Below are positions 14,892 to 21,560 of a DNA stretch of 64,000 bases, piece by piece. Position 1 is the stretch's first letter. Each line of letters begins with the position of its first letter. The stretch is from JADGNZ01 sp963715895 (GTDB lineage: Bacteria; Acidobacteriota; Thermoanaerobaculia; Gp7-AA8). The stretch lies in contig OY970284.1 of the NCBI GenBank assembly GCA_963715895.1, positions 4,960,001-5,024,000 of the forward strand, given 5' to 3'. The notes beneath the pieces are model-generated. The model did not search any database, had not been told where the DNA came from, and was given only the letters and a program-made list of their open reading frames with translations. Position numbers and translations under genes: made by a program.

Positions 14892-15989
14892 TTGAACAAG
14901 AACGATCTTGTCCACTACCTCATCGAGCGAGGCCTTCTGGACCGTCGTGCCGTCGTCGATGGCGACGTGATGGTCGTGGAAGGAGCGCGGCGACATCACA
15001 ACTACTCCGTCATCCGCCGCCACGGTACTGGACTCTTCGTCAAGCAGATGCAGCCCGATCAGGCCATGTCGGCGCAGACGCTGCAGAAGGAAGCGGCCTG
15101 CTACGTGATGATGGAGAGCGATCCGGCCGTCGCGGAGATCCACGCTCTCATGCCGCGCTTCCGCGCCTACGATCCCGACCGGCACATCCTGGTCATGGAT
15201 CTGATCGGCGGCGGCGAGAACCTCACCGAGCTCCATCGCCGTGTGAACGGCTTCCCCACCGACGTCGCCACGAGCGTCGGCGCGCTGCTGGCGCGCTATC
15301 ACGAGGTCTCCAGCCGCGAGCTTCTTCCGCGCGCGAATGCCGCGATCTACCAGGGGCAGCCGCCGTGGATCCTTTCGTTCCACATGATGACGCACGGCTC
15401 GATGCAGAACCTCAGCGCCGCCAACGGGCAGTTCATGAGCATCCTGCAGAGCTATCCCGATTTCGGCCAGGCGCTCGACCGCATCCGCAACTCCTGGCGC
15501 CGCAACGTGCTCGTCCACGGCGACATGAAGTTCGACAACGTCGTCGTCCGCTCCGCGCAAACGGCTGACCAGACCATGCACGTCGTCGACTGGGAGCTGG
15601 CCGACGTCGGCGACTCGGCGTGGGACGTCGCCTCCATCCTGCAGGCTTACCTGACGTGGTGGATCTCGACGCTCCAGCGCGTCCCCGGCAGCGAGCCTGA
15701 CGATGGCGCGCAATATCCGCTGGAGTCGATCCAGCCGGCCATCCGGGCGTTCTGGGAGTCGTACTCTTCCGCCCGCATGCTCAGCGCACGCGATGCCGAT
15801 GCGGAGCTGGAGCGCGCCGTCAGCTACGCCGGCGCGCGCATGCTGCAGACCGTGTACGAGGCCATGGCCTGGGCACCGGCCCTGACCCAGCACGCCGTCT
15901 GGCAGGTCCAGGCCTGCATCAACATCCTCAAAGCGCCGCGCGCCGCGGCCACCGATCTCCTCGGATTTCCGGCAGGTGTCTATGCCTGA
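14892..15989 (+). CDS. APH-fold kinase, class V lanthipeptide/thioamitide-type Ser/Thr phosphotransferase
   Basis: The 365-residue protein has an aminoglycoside-phosphotransferase/protein-kinase-like fold. The catalytic loop is HGDMKFDNVV (about 209-218, Asp211), and the metal-binding Asp is in VVDWE (about 231-235). An N-lobe with FVKQMQPDQ and KEAACYVM follows the pattern of ATP-binding strands. In class V lanthipeptides and thioviridamide-type clusters, kinases of this fold phosphorylate Ser/Thr of the precursor before a HopA1-type partner eliminates phosphate. The immediate HopA1 neighbour, overlapping by eight bases, strongly suggests the same job. Translation most likely begins at TTG 14892, after AAGGAA. 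The substrate is presumably the cysteine-rich protein upstream, though an antibiotic or sugar kinase role cannot be excluded from sequence alone. Confidence 0.85.
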   Translation: MNKNDLVHYLIERGLLDRRAVVDGDVMVVEGARRHHNYSVIRRHGTGLFVKQMQPDQAMSAQTLQKEAACYVMMESDPAVAEIHALMPRFRAYDPDRHILVMDLIGGGENLTELHRRVNGFPTDVATSVGALLARYHEVSSRELLPRANAAIYQGQPPWILSFHMMTHGSMQNLSAANGQFMSILQSYPDFGQALDRIRNSWRRNVLVHGDMKFDNVVVRSAQTADQTMHVVDWELADVGDSAWDVASILQAYLTWWISTLQRVPGSEPDDGAQYPLESIQPAIRAFWESYSSARMLSARDADAELERAVSYAGARMLQTVYEAMAWAPALTQHAVWQVQACINILKAPRAAATDLLGFPAGVYA

Positions 15990-16992
15990 CGCCGATCACA
16001 TCCACGACGATGTCCGGCGGCTGTTCCGCGCCGTGGTGGTCCGTAGCCCGTTGGACTACGAGCTGGCCGGGCGCACGCACTCGGTGGCTCCGTTCGGCGC
16101 CGGGCAGTCGCCCACCTGGAGCGCCTGGTCCGCCGGTCAGCCGCCGCTGGTCATCGACCTGCAGACGCGCATTTACGACGAAGCGTATTGTCGCCCCCTC
16201 GGGACGCGCATCGATCCGCCGTCCAATCCCGTCAGCATCATCGAGCCGCTCTCCGCGGCCAACGCCGGACAGGATCGTTGGGAAAGCGGCTGGACGCTCG
16301 GACAGATGATGCCGAACGGACACGCCATGGCCCGCAAGGGCGAGCTCTCCAACGTCTTCGCCCCGGGCGAATTTGCGGCGGCGAACGCAGGCCCTCTCGC
16401 CGCCGGCGCGCCTCTGCACGTTCTCTTCGCGCGCGAGTCGCGCACGCAGCAGCCCGGCTTCTACATCGCCAACGGCGAGACCCCCGCTCCCTTCGGCGCC
16501 GAGAGCAGGATGACGCGCATTTACTGGCACATTTCCGAGGATGGCGCCGCCCCGCTGACGCGCATCGTGACCACGCTGCTCAATCGTTATCAGGTGCCGT
16601 TCCGCTTCAAGACCCTCTCGTACAGCGGCGTCTACTCGCGGGCCGACGCGGCGGTGCTGTATTTCGCGGCCCGCTACTACCAGATCGTCGCTCGCCTGCT
16701 GCCGTCGATCCGCGCGGAGGTCAGGAAGTATCTGCGCCCGGCCACGCCGCTGCTCACCAGGAAACTGCACGACGGCATCGGCCTGGCCGAGGATCCGGCG
16801 ACCGGGGAGAGCTTCGGAATGAGCCGGAGCCGCCTGATCGCGCAGGCGGTCTGGGACGCCTTCGCCCGCGGCATGCAGACGGAAGAGTCGCGGATGATGG
16901 AGCTGGCCATCCAGTTCGAGCGAAACGGACTGTCGCTCGACCGGCCGCACCTGCGCGGCGCGAGCGCCGACATCTACGAGGCCGCCGCATGA
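15982..16992 (+). CDS. HopA1-family (T3SS-effector-like) phospho-Ser/Thr lyase candidate
   Basis: The 336-residue protein matches the HopA1 effector family pattern: MTRIYWHISEDGA, then LLNRYQVPFRFKTL (about 199-212), Y-x-R-ADAAVLYFAARYY, PLLTRKLHDGIGLAEDP, and GESFGMSRSRLIAQA. Family members act as phospho-Ser/Thr lyases in class V lanthipeptide and thioamitide assembly, making dehydroalanine or dehydrobutyrine. There is no signal peptide, so it acts in the cytoplasm. It overlaps the kinase gene by eight bases and the LanC gene by four (ATGA), so the three are translationally coupled. The ATG at 15982 is chosen; a GTG two codons upstream also fits. No type III secretion genes are nearby, so an effector role is unlikely. 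Confidence 0.85.
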   Translation: MPDADHIHDDVRRLFRAVVVRSPLDYELAGRTHSVAPFGAGQSPTWSAWSAGQPPLVIDLQTRIYDEAYCRPLGTRIDPPSNPVSIIEPLSAANAGQDRWESGWTLGQMMPNGHAMARKGELSNVFAPGEFAAANAGPLAAGAPLHVLFARESRTQQPGFYIANGETPAPFGAESRMTRIYWHISEDGAAPLTRIVTTLLNRYQVPFRFKTLSYSGVYSRADAAVLYFAARYYQIVARLLPSIRAEVRKYLRPATPLLTRKLHDGIGLAEDPATGESFGMSRSRLIAQAVWDAFARGMQTEESRMMELAIQFERNGLSLDRPHLRGASADIYEAAA

Positions 16993-18266
16993 GCGCGCTC
17001 CCGAACGATGTTCCGGTGCCCGATCCGCGCGAGCGCTTTCTCGACGTGGCCTGGTCGATCGGCATGCGCCTCTGCCGCGACGCCATCTGGAACGGAGACC
17101 GCTGCAACTGGCTCGGCGACTCGATGGAAGCGCACGCCGGCGAGTGGAAGGTCGCGCACAAGTCGTTCGGACCCGACCTCTACTCCGGAACCATCGGCAT
17201 CGCTCTCTTTCTGGCGCGGCTGCATCGCATGCGTCCCGACAGCGTGCTGGCGCAGACGGCGCGCGGCGCCATCCGTCAGGCGCTCTCGAAAGCAGAGGAG
17301 ATCCCGCCGGGATTTCGCCACGCGCTCTACAGCGGCTGGATCGGTGTCGCCCTGACCCTGTTGGACGCGGCGCAACTCCTCGGTGAGCCGCCGCTGAAAA
17401 AGGAAGCGCTCCGGCTTGTCGACGGACAACTCGGGCACGAGATCGAGCCGATGTCGCTCGACGTCATCAGCGGCGCGGCCGGGGCGATCGCCGGACTCTG
17501 CGCCATCGATCAGCGGCTCGGCGGCGATCGTTATCTCGACGAGGCCCGCCGTCTTGGCGAGCACCTCCTGGCGCAGGCCCATCGCGACGGCGACGCCTGG
17601 TCGTGGACGACGATGCCTCCCCTCGGAACGCAGGACATGCAGGAGCAGAAGGATCTGGCCGGCTATTCGCACGGCGCCGCCGGCATCGCTCTGGCGCTGC
17701 TCGAGCTGTTCGTCCGCACGAAGGACGACCGCTTCATGGAGGGGGCTCTCGGCGGCTTTGCCTACGAGCGGAGGCACTTCTCCGTCGAACAGCAGAACTG
17801 GCCCGACTTCCGTTCGTTCGCCTCACCGACACCGCAGCAGCTCGGCTATTCGCTGGCCTGGTGCCATGGCGCGCCCGGCATTGGCCTCTCGCGTCTGCGC
17901 GCCTTCCGTCTCACGAACGACGAGACCTATCGCCGCGAAGCCGAGTCGGCCATCGGCGGCACCTACCGGCCGCTGACGATGGCCTCCGGCGCCGATGGTT
18001 ACTCCCTCTGCCACGGCCTCGGCGGGAACGCTGAGCTCTTCATCGCCGCCGCGGACACCCTCGGCGACGAACGCTATCGCGCCGTCGCCGAGGCGGTCGG
18101 AGACCGCGGCATCCAGGCCATCCACAGGAACCGCAACCCCTGGCCATGCGGCGTCATGTCCGGCGGCGAGACGCCGAACCTGATGCTCGGCACCGCCGGG
18201 ATCGGCTACTTCTACCTGCGCCTCTACGACTCCGCCGCGGTGCCGTCCGTGCTTACCTTCGTTTAA
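16989..18266 (+). CDS. LanC-like lanthionine cyclase
   Basis: The 425-residue protein follows the LanC alpha/alpha toroid repeats: LYSGTIGIALFLARL, LYSGWIGVALTLL, VISGAAGAIAGL, YSHGAAGIALALL, LAWCHGAPGIGLSRL, and a final MLGTAGIGYFYLRL. The zinc triad is complete: Cys about 292 in WCHG, and Cys about 341 with His about 342 in LCHG. The catalytic His (about 228) in YSHG is also present. Spacing closely parallels NisC (His212, Cys284, Cys330, His331). LanC enzymes add Cys thiols to dehydrated Ser/Thr to make lanthionine rings. With the kinase and HopA1 genes upstream, all steps of lanthionine formation are covered. It overlaps the convergent YeaQ-type gene by 14 bases. Confidence 0.93.
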   Translation: MSALPNDVPVPDPRERFLDVAWSIGMRLCRDAIWNGDRCNWLGDSMEAHAGEWKVAHKSFGPDLYSGTIGIALFLARLHRMRPDSVLAQTARGAIRQALSKAEEIPPGFRHALYSGWIGVALTLLDAAQLLGEPPLKKEALRLVDGQLGHEIEPMSLDVISGAAGAIAGLCAIDQRLGGDRYLDEARRLGEHLLAQAHRDGDAWSWTTMPPLGTQDMQEQKDLAGYSHGAAGIALALLELFVRTKDDRFMEGALGGFAYERRHFSVEQQNWPDFRSFASPTPQQLGYSLAWCHGAPGIGLSRLRAFRLTNDETYRREAESAIGGTYRPLTMASGADGYSLCHGLGGNAELFIAAADTLGDERYRAVAEAVGDRGIQAIHRNRNPWPCGVMSGGETPNLMLGTAGIGYFYLRLYDSAAVPSVLTFV

Positions 18267-18498
18267 TCAGCCGCACCAGGAACAACAGAATGATCGCGCC
18301 GACGAAGGCGACGATCAGGCTGCCGAGCAGGCCGCCGCCGGGCCAGAGTCCGAGTTGCCCGAAGAGCCAACCGCCCAGAAGGGCTCCGATGACGCCGACG
18401 ACGATGTCGCCGAGCAGGCCGAAGCCGCTCCCCTTCATGAACTGTCCGGCCAGCCAGCCGGCGATCGCACCAATGATCAGAAACCATAGCAATCCCAT
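18253..18498 (-). CDS. GlsB/YeaQ/YmgE family small membrane protein
   Basis: An 81-residue protein of three glycine-rich transmembrane helices: GLLWFLIIGAIAGWLAGQF, then DIVVGVIGALLGGWLFG, then GLLGSLIVAFVGAIILLFLV, with the family GxxGDIVVGxIGA motif and a basic KRR tail. Members are called transglycosylase-associated or stress-induced proteins, with no proven biochemical role. The start follows an AGGAGA-type site. Its stop region overlaps the end of the LanC gene on the other strand. Confidence 0.92.
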   Translation of the reverse strand: MGLLWFLIIGAIAGWLAGQFMKGSGFGLLGDIVVGVIGALLGGWLFGQLGLWPGGGLLGSLIVAFVGAIILLFLVRLIKRR

Positions 18499-18581
18499 AA
18501 ATATCTCCTCTTCCTGGAAGCAACCTCAGCACATTCGCTGCCATGTCCGCCGAATAAAAGACGGAAGCCCATCCATAGGCG

Positions 18582-18587
18582 TAAACT
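18582..18587 (+). promoter_or_regulatory. Putative -10 box TAAACT for the catalase-like gene
   Basis: TAAACT ends nine bases before the ATG at 18597, with no ribosome-binding site between, fitting a leaderless message. Confidence 0.45.
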
Positions 18588-18596
18588 GCTGCCATC

Positions 18597-19661
18597 ATGA
18601 ACAACGATGAGCTGGCTATCGAAGGTCTATCCGATGACGATCGAAACTTCGCTGGATCGCGGTTCGCCGAGGTGCGCGACGCCATCTTCGCGAACCCGTA
18701 CCAGAAGATCTGGGGAGCGCCGGGTGCGCCGCCGTTCGAGAGGGCTCCGGTCACGTTCGGCACGGTCATGCGCGGCCTCCTCGGCGGAGGGAAGCCGTGG
18801 GTTCTGCTCGCCGCGGCGCGACGCACGCTGGCGTCGAAAGCCGATCTGCGCTGGGGGCCGGATGGCAAAGGCTATCGGCGGCTGCTCCACGCCAACGCCA
18901 TCTGCCTGACCGGAATGTGGGAGATCACCGAGGAGACGCCGTACAGCGGCTACTTCAGGAAAGGCAGCCGAGGACTGGTCATCGCGCGCTACTCGACCTG
19001 CTGCACGGAAACGAGGCGCGGCAACACCCGTTCGCTATCGATGGTCGGCCGCCTCTATCCGACGACCGATCCCGAGCACACCGAACGCCTGCAACCTGCG
19101 GGCTTCATCACGCAGCAGGACATCGGCGGCGAAGACAGCAACACCATCAACGAGGCGGTCCTGCGCAACGCTCCCAACACCACCGTCTTCCGCCGCGGCC
19201 TCGGCTTTCCGACGCTGCTGGCGTCCGGAGTGGCCTTCAAGCGCGCCGAGACCGAGCCGACCATCCGGCAGGTCTACGAGATCGCGGAGCTCGGCCTCGC
19301 CGCGGGCGAACCGACGCGGTCGCCGGAGTTCATGCAATTCACCGTCGTCCCGGAGCAGCCGGTCATCCCCGGCGAAGCCCTCGATTTCCGCGACGAGATC
19401 ATGGCCCAGATCTACGACCGCGGAGATCCCCTGCCCAAACGCACCCTCGCCTTCCGCATCGAAACGACCGACGAAGGAAAAACGCTCGGCAAGGGCTCCC
19501 TGAAGGAACGGCGCGAGTTCAACAACTGGCGAACGGTGGGCAAGCTGACGTTCAACGCCGCGGTCGCCTCGTACAATGGGGACCACGTCCTGCACTTCCA
19601 TCATCCACGGTGGAGGGAGGACCGGAATGATCCGAGTACGGTGCACGGGATAACAGCCTGA
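18597..19661 (+). CDS. Catalase-superfamily-like heme protein (putative)
   Basis: The 354-residue cytosolic protein follows catalase-like order. A His in LLHANAICLTGMWEIT (His about 98) sits where catalases have the essential H-A-x-G-x-x-x-G-x-F. The pattern YSGYFRKGSRGLVIARYST follows, with Arg about 131 matching the RFST element. Next comes RGNTRSLSMVGRLYPT, resembling R-D-x-RGFAxKFYT. The C-terminal part has RTVGKLTFN and SYNGDHVLHFHHP. The classical heme-ligand Tyr motif is not obvious. Such diverged catalase-fold proteins include lipid- and peroxide-handling heme enzymes; the substrate here is unknown. It may be independent of the lanthionine operon, from which it is separated by a minus-strand gene. 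Fold call moderate; activity uncertain. Confidence 0.65.
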   Translation: MNNDELAIEGLSDDDRNFAGSRFAEVRDAIFANPYQKIWGAPGAPPFERAPVTFGTVMRGLLGGGKPWVLLAAARRTLASKADLRWGPDGKGYRRLLHANAICLTGMWEITEETPYSGYFRKGSRGLVIARYSTCCTETRRGNTRSLSMVGRLYPTTDPEHTERLQPAGFITQQDIGGEDSNTINEAVLRNAPNTTVFRRGLGFPTLLASGVAFKRAETEPTIRQVYEIAELGLAAGEPTRSPEFMQFTVVPEQPVIPGEALDFRDEIMAQIYDRGDPLPKRTLAFRIETTDEGKTLGKGSLKERREFNNWRTVGKLTFNAAVASYNGDHVLHFHHPRWREDRNDPSTVHGITA

Positions 19662-19671
19662 TCCTCGCTCA

Positions 19672-19880
19672 GAGCTCTTGAACCGGGCTCAGAGCCTCAC
19701 CCAACAGGCTCAGCGCCTAGTGAAGTGGGCTCAGAGCCTAACCCTAGAGGCTGTGAGCCTATTGAGGTGGGCGTAGAGCCTCCTGGAGTGGGCTCCAAAC
19801 CTCTTCGAGTGGGTTGAAAGCCTTTCGGAGTGGGTTCAGGGCCTCCTAAAGCAGGCTCAGGGGCTCGCGGGGGTGTCCCG
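19672..19880. repeat. Degenerate 21 bp tandem repeat array
   Basis: About nine to ten units of 21 bases with consensus near GGCTCAGAGCCTNNNNGAGTG run between the catalase-like and YtxH genes. Units are strongly diverged but keep GGCTC and GCCT, a small palindrome. The period and GTGGGCTC core match the array at 4495-5055. No frame is coding-like. Confidence 0.75.
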
Positions 19881-19932
19881 AAGCCTCATTCGGTAGGCCT
19901 GATTGTGGCCGTACCCTTGCAACGACATCGGC

Positions 19933-20142
19933 ATGTTCAACAAAACCAGCAGTTTCAAGAGTTTCGCATACACGTTCGTTCTCGGAGCACTCACCGGCGC
20001 GGCGGTAGCCCTGATGTATGCCCCGATGACCGGGAAGAAGATGCAGCGGAAGGTTGCGGATGTGACCGACAAGGTCAGAGACGTGGTCGAGGATTCCGTC
20101 GACAACGTTCAGACCATCCTCCGCAAAGTCGCGAACGCGTAA
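19933..20142 (+). CDS. YtxH-domain small membrane protein
   Basis: A 69-residue protein: MFNKTSSFKSFAYTF, one hydrophobic helix with GALTGAAVALMYAPMTGKKM, the hallmark GxxxGAxxALLxAPxxGxxxR of YtxH proteins, then an amphipathic helix (VTDKVRDVVEDSVDNV). Family members are general-stress proteins of unknown mechanism. I took the ATG at 19933; an upstream ATG at 19903 would add ten residues without family support. Confidence 0.85.
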   Translation: MFNKTSSFKSFAYTFVLGALTGAAVALMYAPMTGKKMQRKVADVTDKVRDVVEDSVDNVQTILRKVANA

Positions 20143-20215
20143 GCATCGCAGGGGCGTCGCGCCGGTTTACCACGTCCCGGCATGCCGGCGCGACGAGATG
20201 ACTGCGGCAAGCCAG

Positions 20216-20336
20216 GGACCGATGTGGCACAGACACTCTTGTCTGTGCCTCGGTCGCAGCCGCTGTCCATGAGGGCTTGCGATCGGAGTCGTGGCGAGAC
20301 CCGGCACAGACAAGAGTGTCTGTGCCACATCGGTCC
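20216..20336. repeat. Family B element: about 120 bp with GGCACAGACA terminal inverted repeats
   Basis: The ends are near-perfect inverted repeats: GGGACCGATGTGGCACAGAC at the left, its complement at the right. Each end itself contains the palindrome-like GGCACAGACA/AGAGTGTCTGTGCC. The interior word GAGGGCTTGCGATC-GAGTC-TGGCGAGA is shared with the copy at 23671-23790, so the whole unit is conserved, not only the arms. Confidence 0.8.
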
Positions 20337-20355
20337 CCTACTGCCTCTCGTGTTA

Positions 20356-20426
20356 GCAGACAACCGAAAACGCGCGAAGCGCAGACAACGCGGCGAAGCC
20401 GCAGACAACGCGCGCCAGCGCAGTTA
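20356..20426. repeat. Family A remnant (GCAGACAACCG / GCAGACAACGCG)
   Basis: Three near-direct copies of GCAGACAAC-(G/C)-x-CG alternate with small hairpins (CGCGCGAAGCGC, CGGCGAAGCCG, CGCGCCAGCGC). It is the right-arm half of the family A repeat without a matching left arm. Its end touches the stop of the LivJ-type gene. Confidence 0.6.
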
Positions 20427-21560
20427 CGGCTGTATCCACCCCGCGAAGTGCGTCGTCCCGCCGTCGATCTTGATCATCGCAACCGGCTTGATCGGATCGC
20501 GGTTGGGGCCCATGGAGATGACGCCGGAGACACCCTGGTAATCCTTCGTGGCGGCGATCTGGTCGCGGACGGCTTTGCCGTCCAGTGAGCCGGCACGTGT
20601 GATGGCGTTCGTCAGGACGTAGAGCGCGTCGTAGCCGAGGGCGGCGTTCGCGTCGGGATTCTTGCCGGAGCGCTTGCGGATCTCGGCGACGAAACGCTGC
20701 ACCGCCGGGCGCGGCTCGTCGAAGAAGTAGTGGTCGGAGAAATAGCATCCGTCGACCGACTTGCCGCCGATCTGAATCACCGTCGGAGAATCCCAGCCGT
20801 CGCCGCCCACCATCGGAACGGTGATGCCGAGGTCGCGTGCCTGGATGGCGATCTGCCCGACCTCGGTGTAGAAGCCGGGGATGAACAGCACCTGGGGATT
20901 GGTCCCCTTGATTGCCGTGAGCTGCGGACGGAAATCGCTGTCGCCGCCGCTGTAACTCTGCTCGGCCACGATCTTGCCGCCGAGGGCCGTGAGCTCCTTC
21001 CGGATCACCTCGGCCAGTCCGACCGAGTAATCGTTCTTGTTGTCGCGCAGGATGGCCGCGGTGGTCACGTGCAGCGTGTTGCGCGCAAACATCGCAATCG
21101 CTTTCCCCTGGTACGGATCGGTGAAGCAGACACGGAAGATGTAGTCGCCCTTCTTCGTGACCGCCGGATTGGTCGACGACGGCGAGATCATCGGCACCTT
21201 CGACGCCTGTGCGATCGGCGCGGCGGCGAGCGACTGGTTCGAAGAGTTCTCGCCGAGGATGGCGACGACGTTGTCGTGCGTGATCAGCTTCGTCACGACC
21301 GACGCCGCTTCCTCCGCCTTCCCCTGATCGTCTTCGACGACCAGCCGGATCTTCCTGCCGAGCACTCCGCCGCTCTTGTTGATCTCCTCGGCGGCGAGTT
21401 GTTCACCCTGCACCGTGGCCTGGCCGAACGCGGCCTCGGAACCGCTCGTCGCGGCGTAGACGCCGATGGCGATGTCAGCCGGAGCGTTGCTCTTTTGTTC
21501 GGTGGGACGGCAGCTCAGAAGTGCCGCGATGCAGAGAGAAATTGTGACGATCCGTTTCAT
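20424..21560 (-). CDS. Branched-chain amino acid-type ABC transporter substrate-binding lipoprotein
   Basis: The 378-residue protein has a lipoprotein signal (lipobox ALLSC), followed by IAIGVYAATSGSEAAFGQA, the classic start of periplasmic-binding-protein type I/LivJ proteins. The motifs AAEEINKSGGVLGRKIRLVVEDDQ (in outline), GENSSNQSLAAAPIAQ, and MISPSSTNP before the hinge are all typical. No permease or ATPase genes are adjacent, so its transport partner lies elsewhere or it acts as a sensor. It is translated after the GT39-type gene: the start at 21560 overlaps that gene's stop in ATGA. The ligand is unknown. Confidence 0.92.
   Translation of the reverse strand: MKRIVTISLCIAALLSCRPTEQKSNAPADIAIGVYAATSGSEAAFGQATVQGEQLAAEEINKSGGVLGRKIRLVVEDDQGKAEEAASVVTKLITHDNVVAILGENSSNQSLAAAPIAQASKVPMISPSSTNPAVTKKGDYIFRVCFTDPYQGKAIAMFARNTLHVTTAAILRDNKNDYSVGLAEVIRKELTALGGKIVAEQSYSGGDSDFRPQLTAIKGTNPQVLFIPGFYTEVGQIAIQARDLGITVPMVGGDGWDSPTVIQIGGKSVDGCYFSDHYFFDEPRPAVQRFVAEIRKRSGKNPDANAALGYDALYVLTNAITRAGSLDGKAVRDQIAATKDYQGVSGVISMGPNRDPIKPVAMIKIDGGTTHFAGWIQP

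Noticed and set aside
16188..16988. Upstream extension of the LanC frame to 16188
   Set aside because: It would overlap almost all of the HopA1 gene with Arg/Pro-rich sequence. The ATG at 16989 overlaps the HopA1 stop by four bases and starts the LanC domain.
15982..16992. Type III secretion effector role for the HopA1-like protein
   Set aside because: No secretion apparatus or chaperone is nearby, and the gene is coupled to kinase and LanC genes, which fits a biosynthetic lyase.
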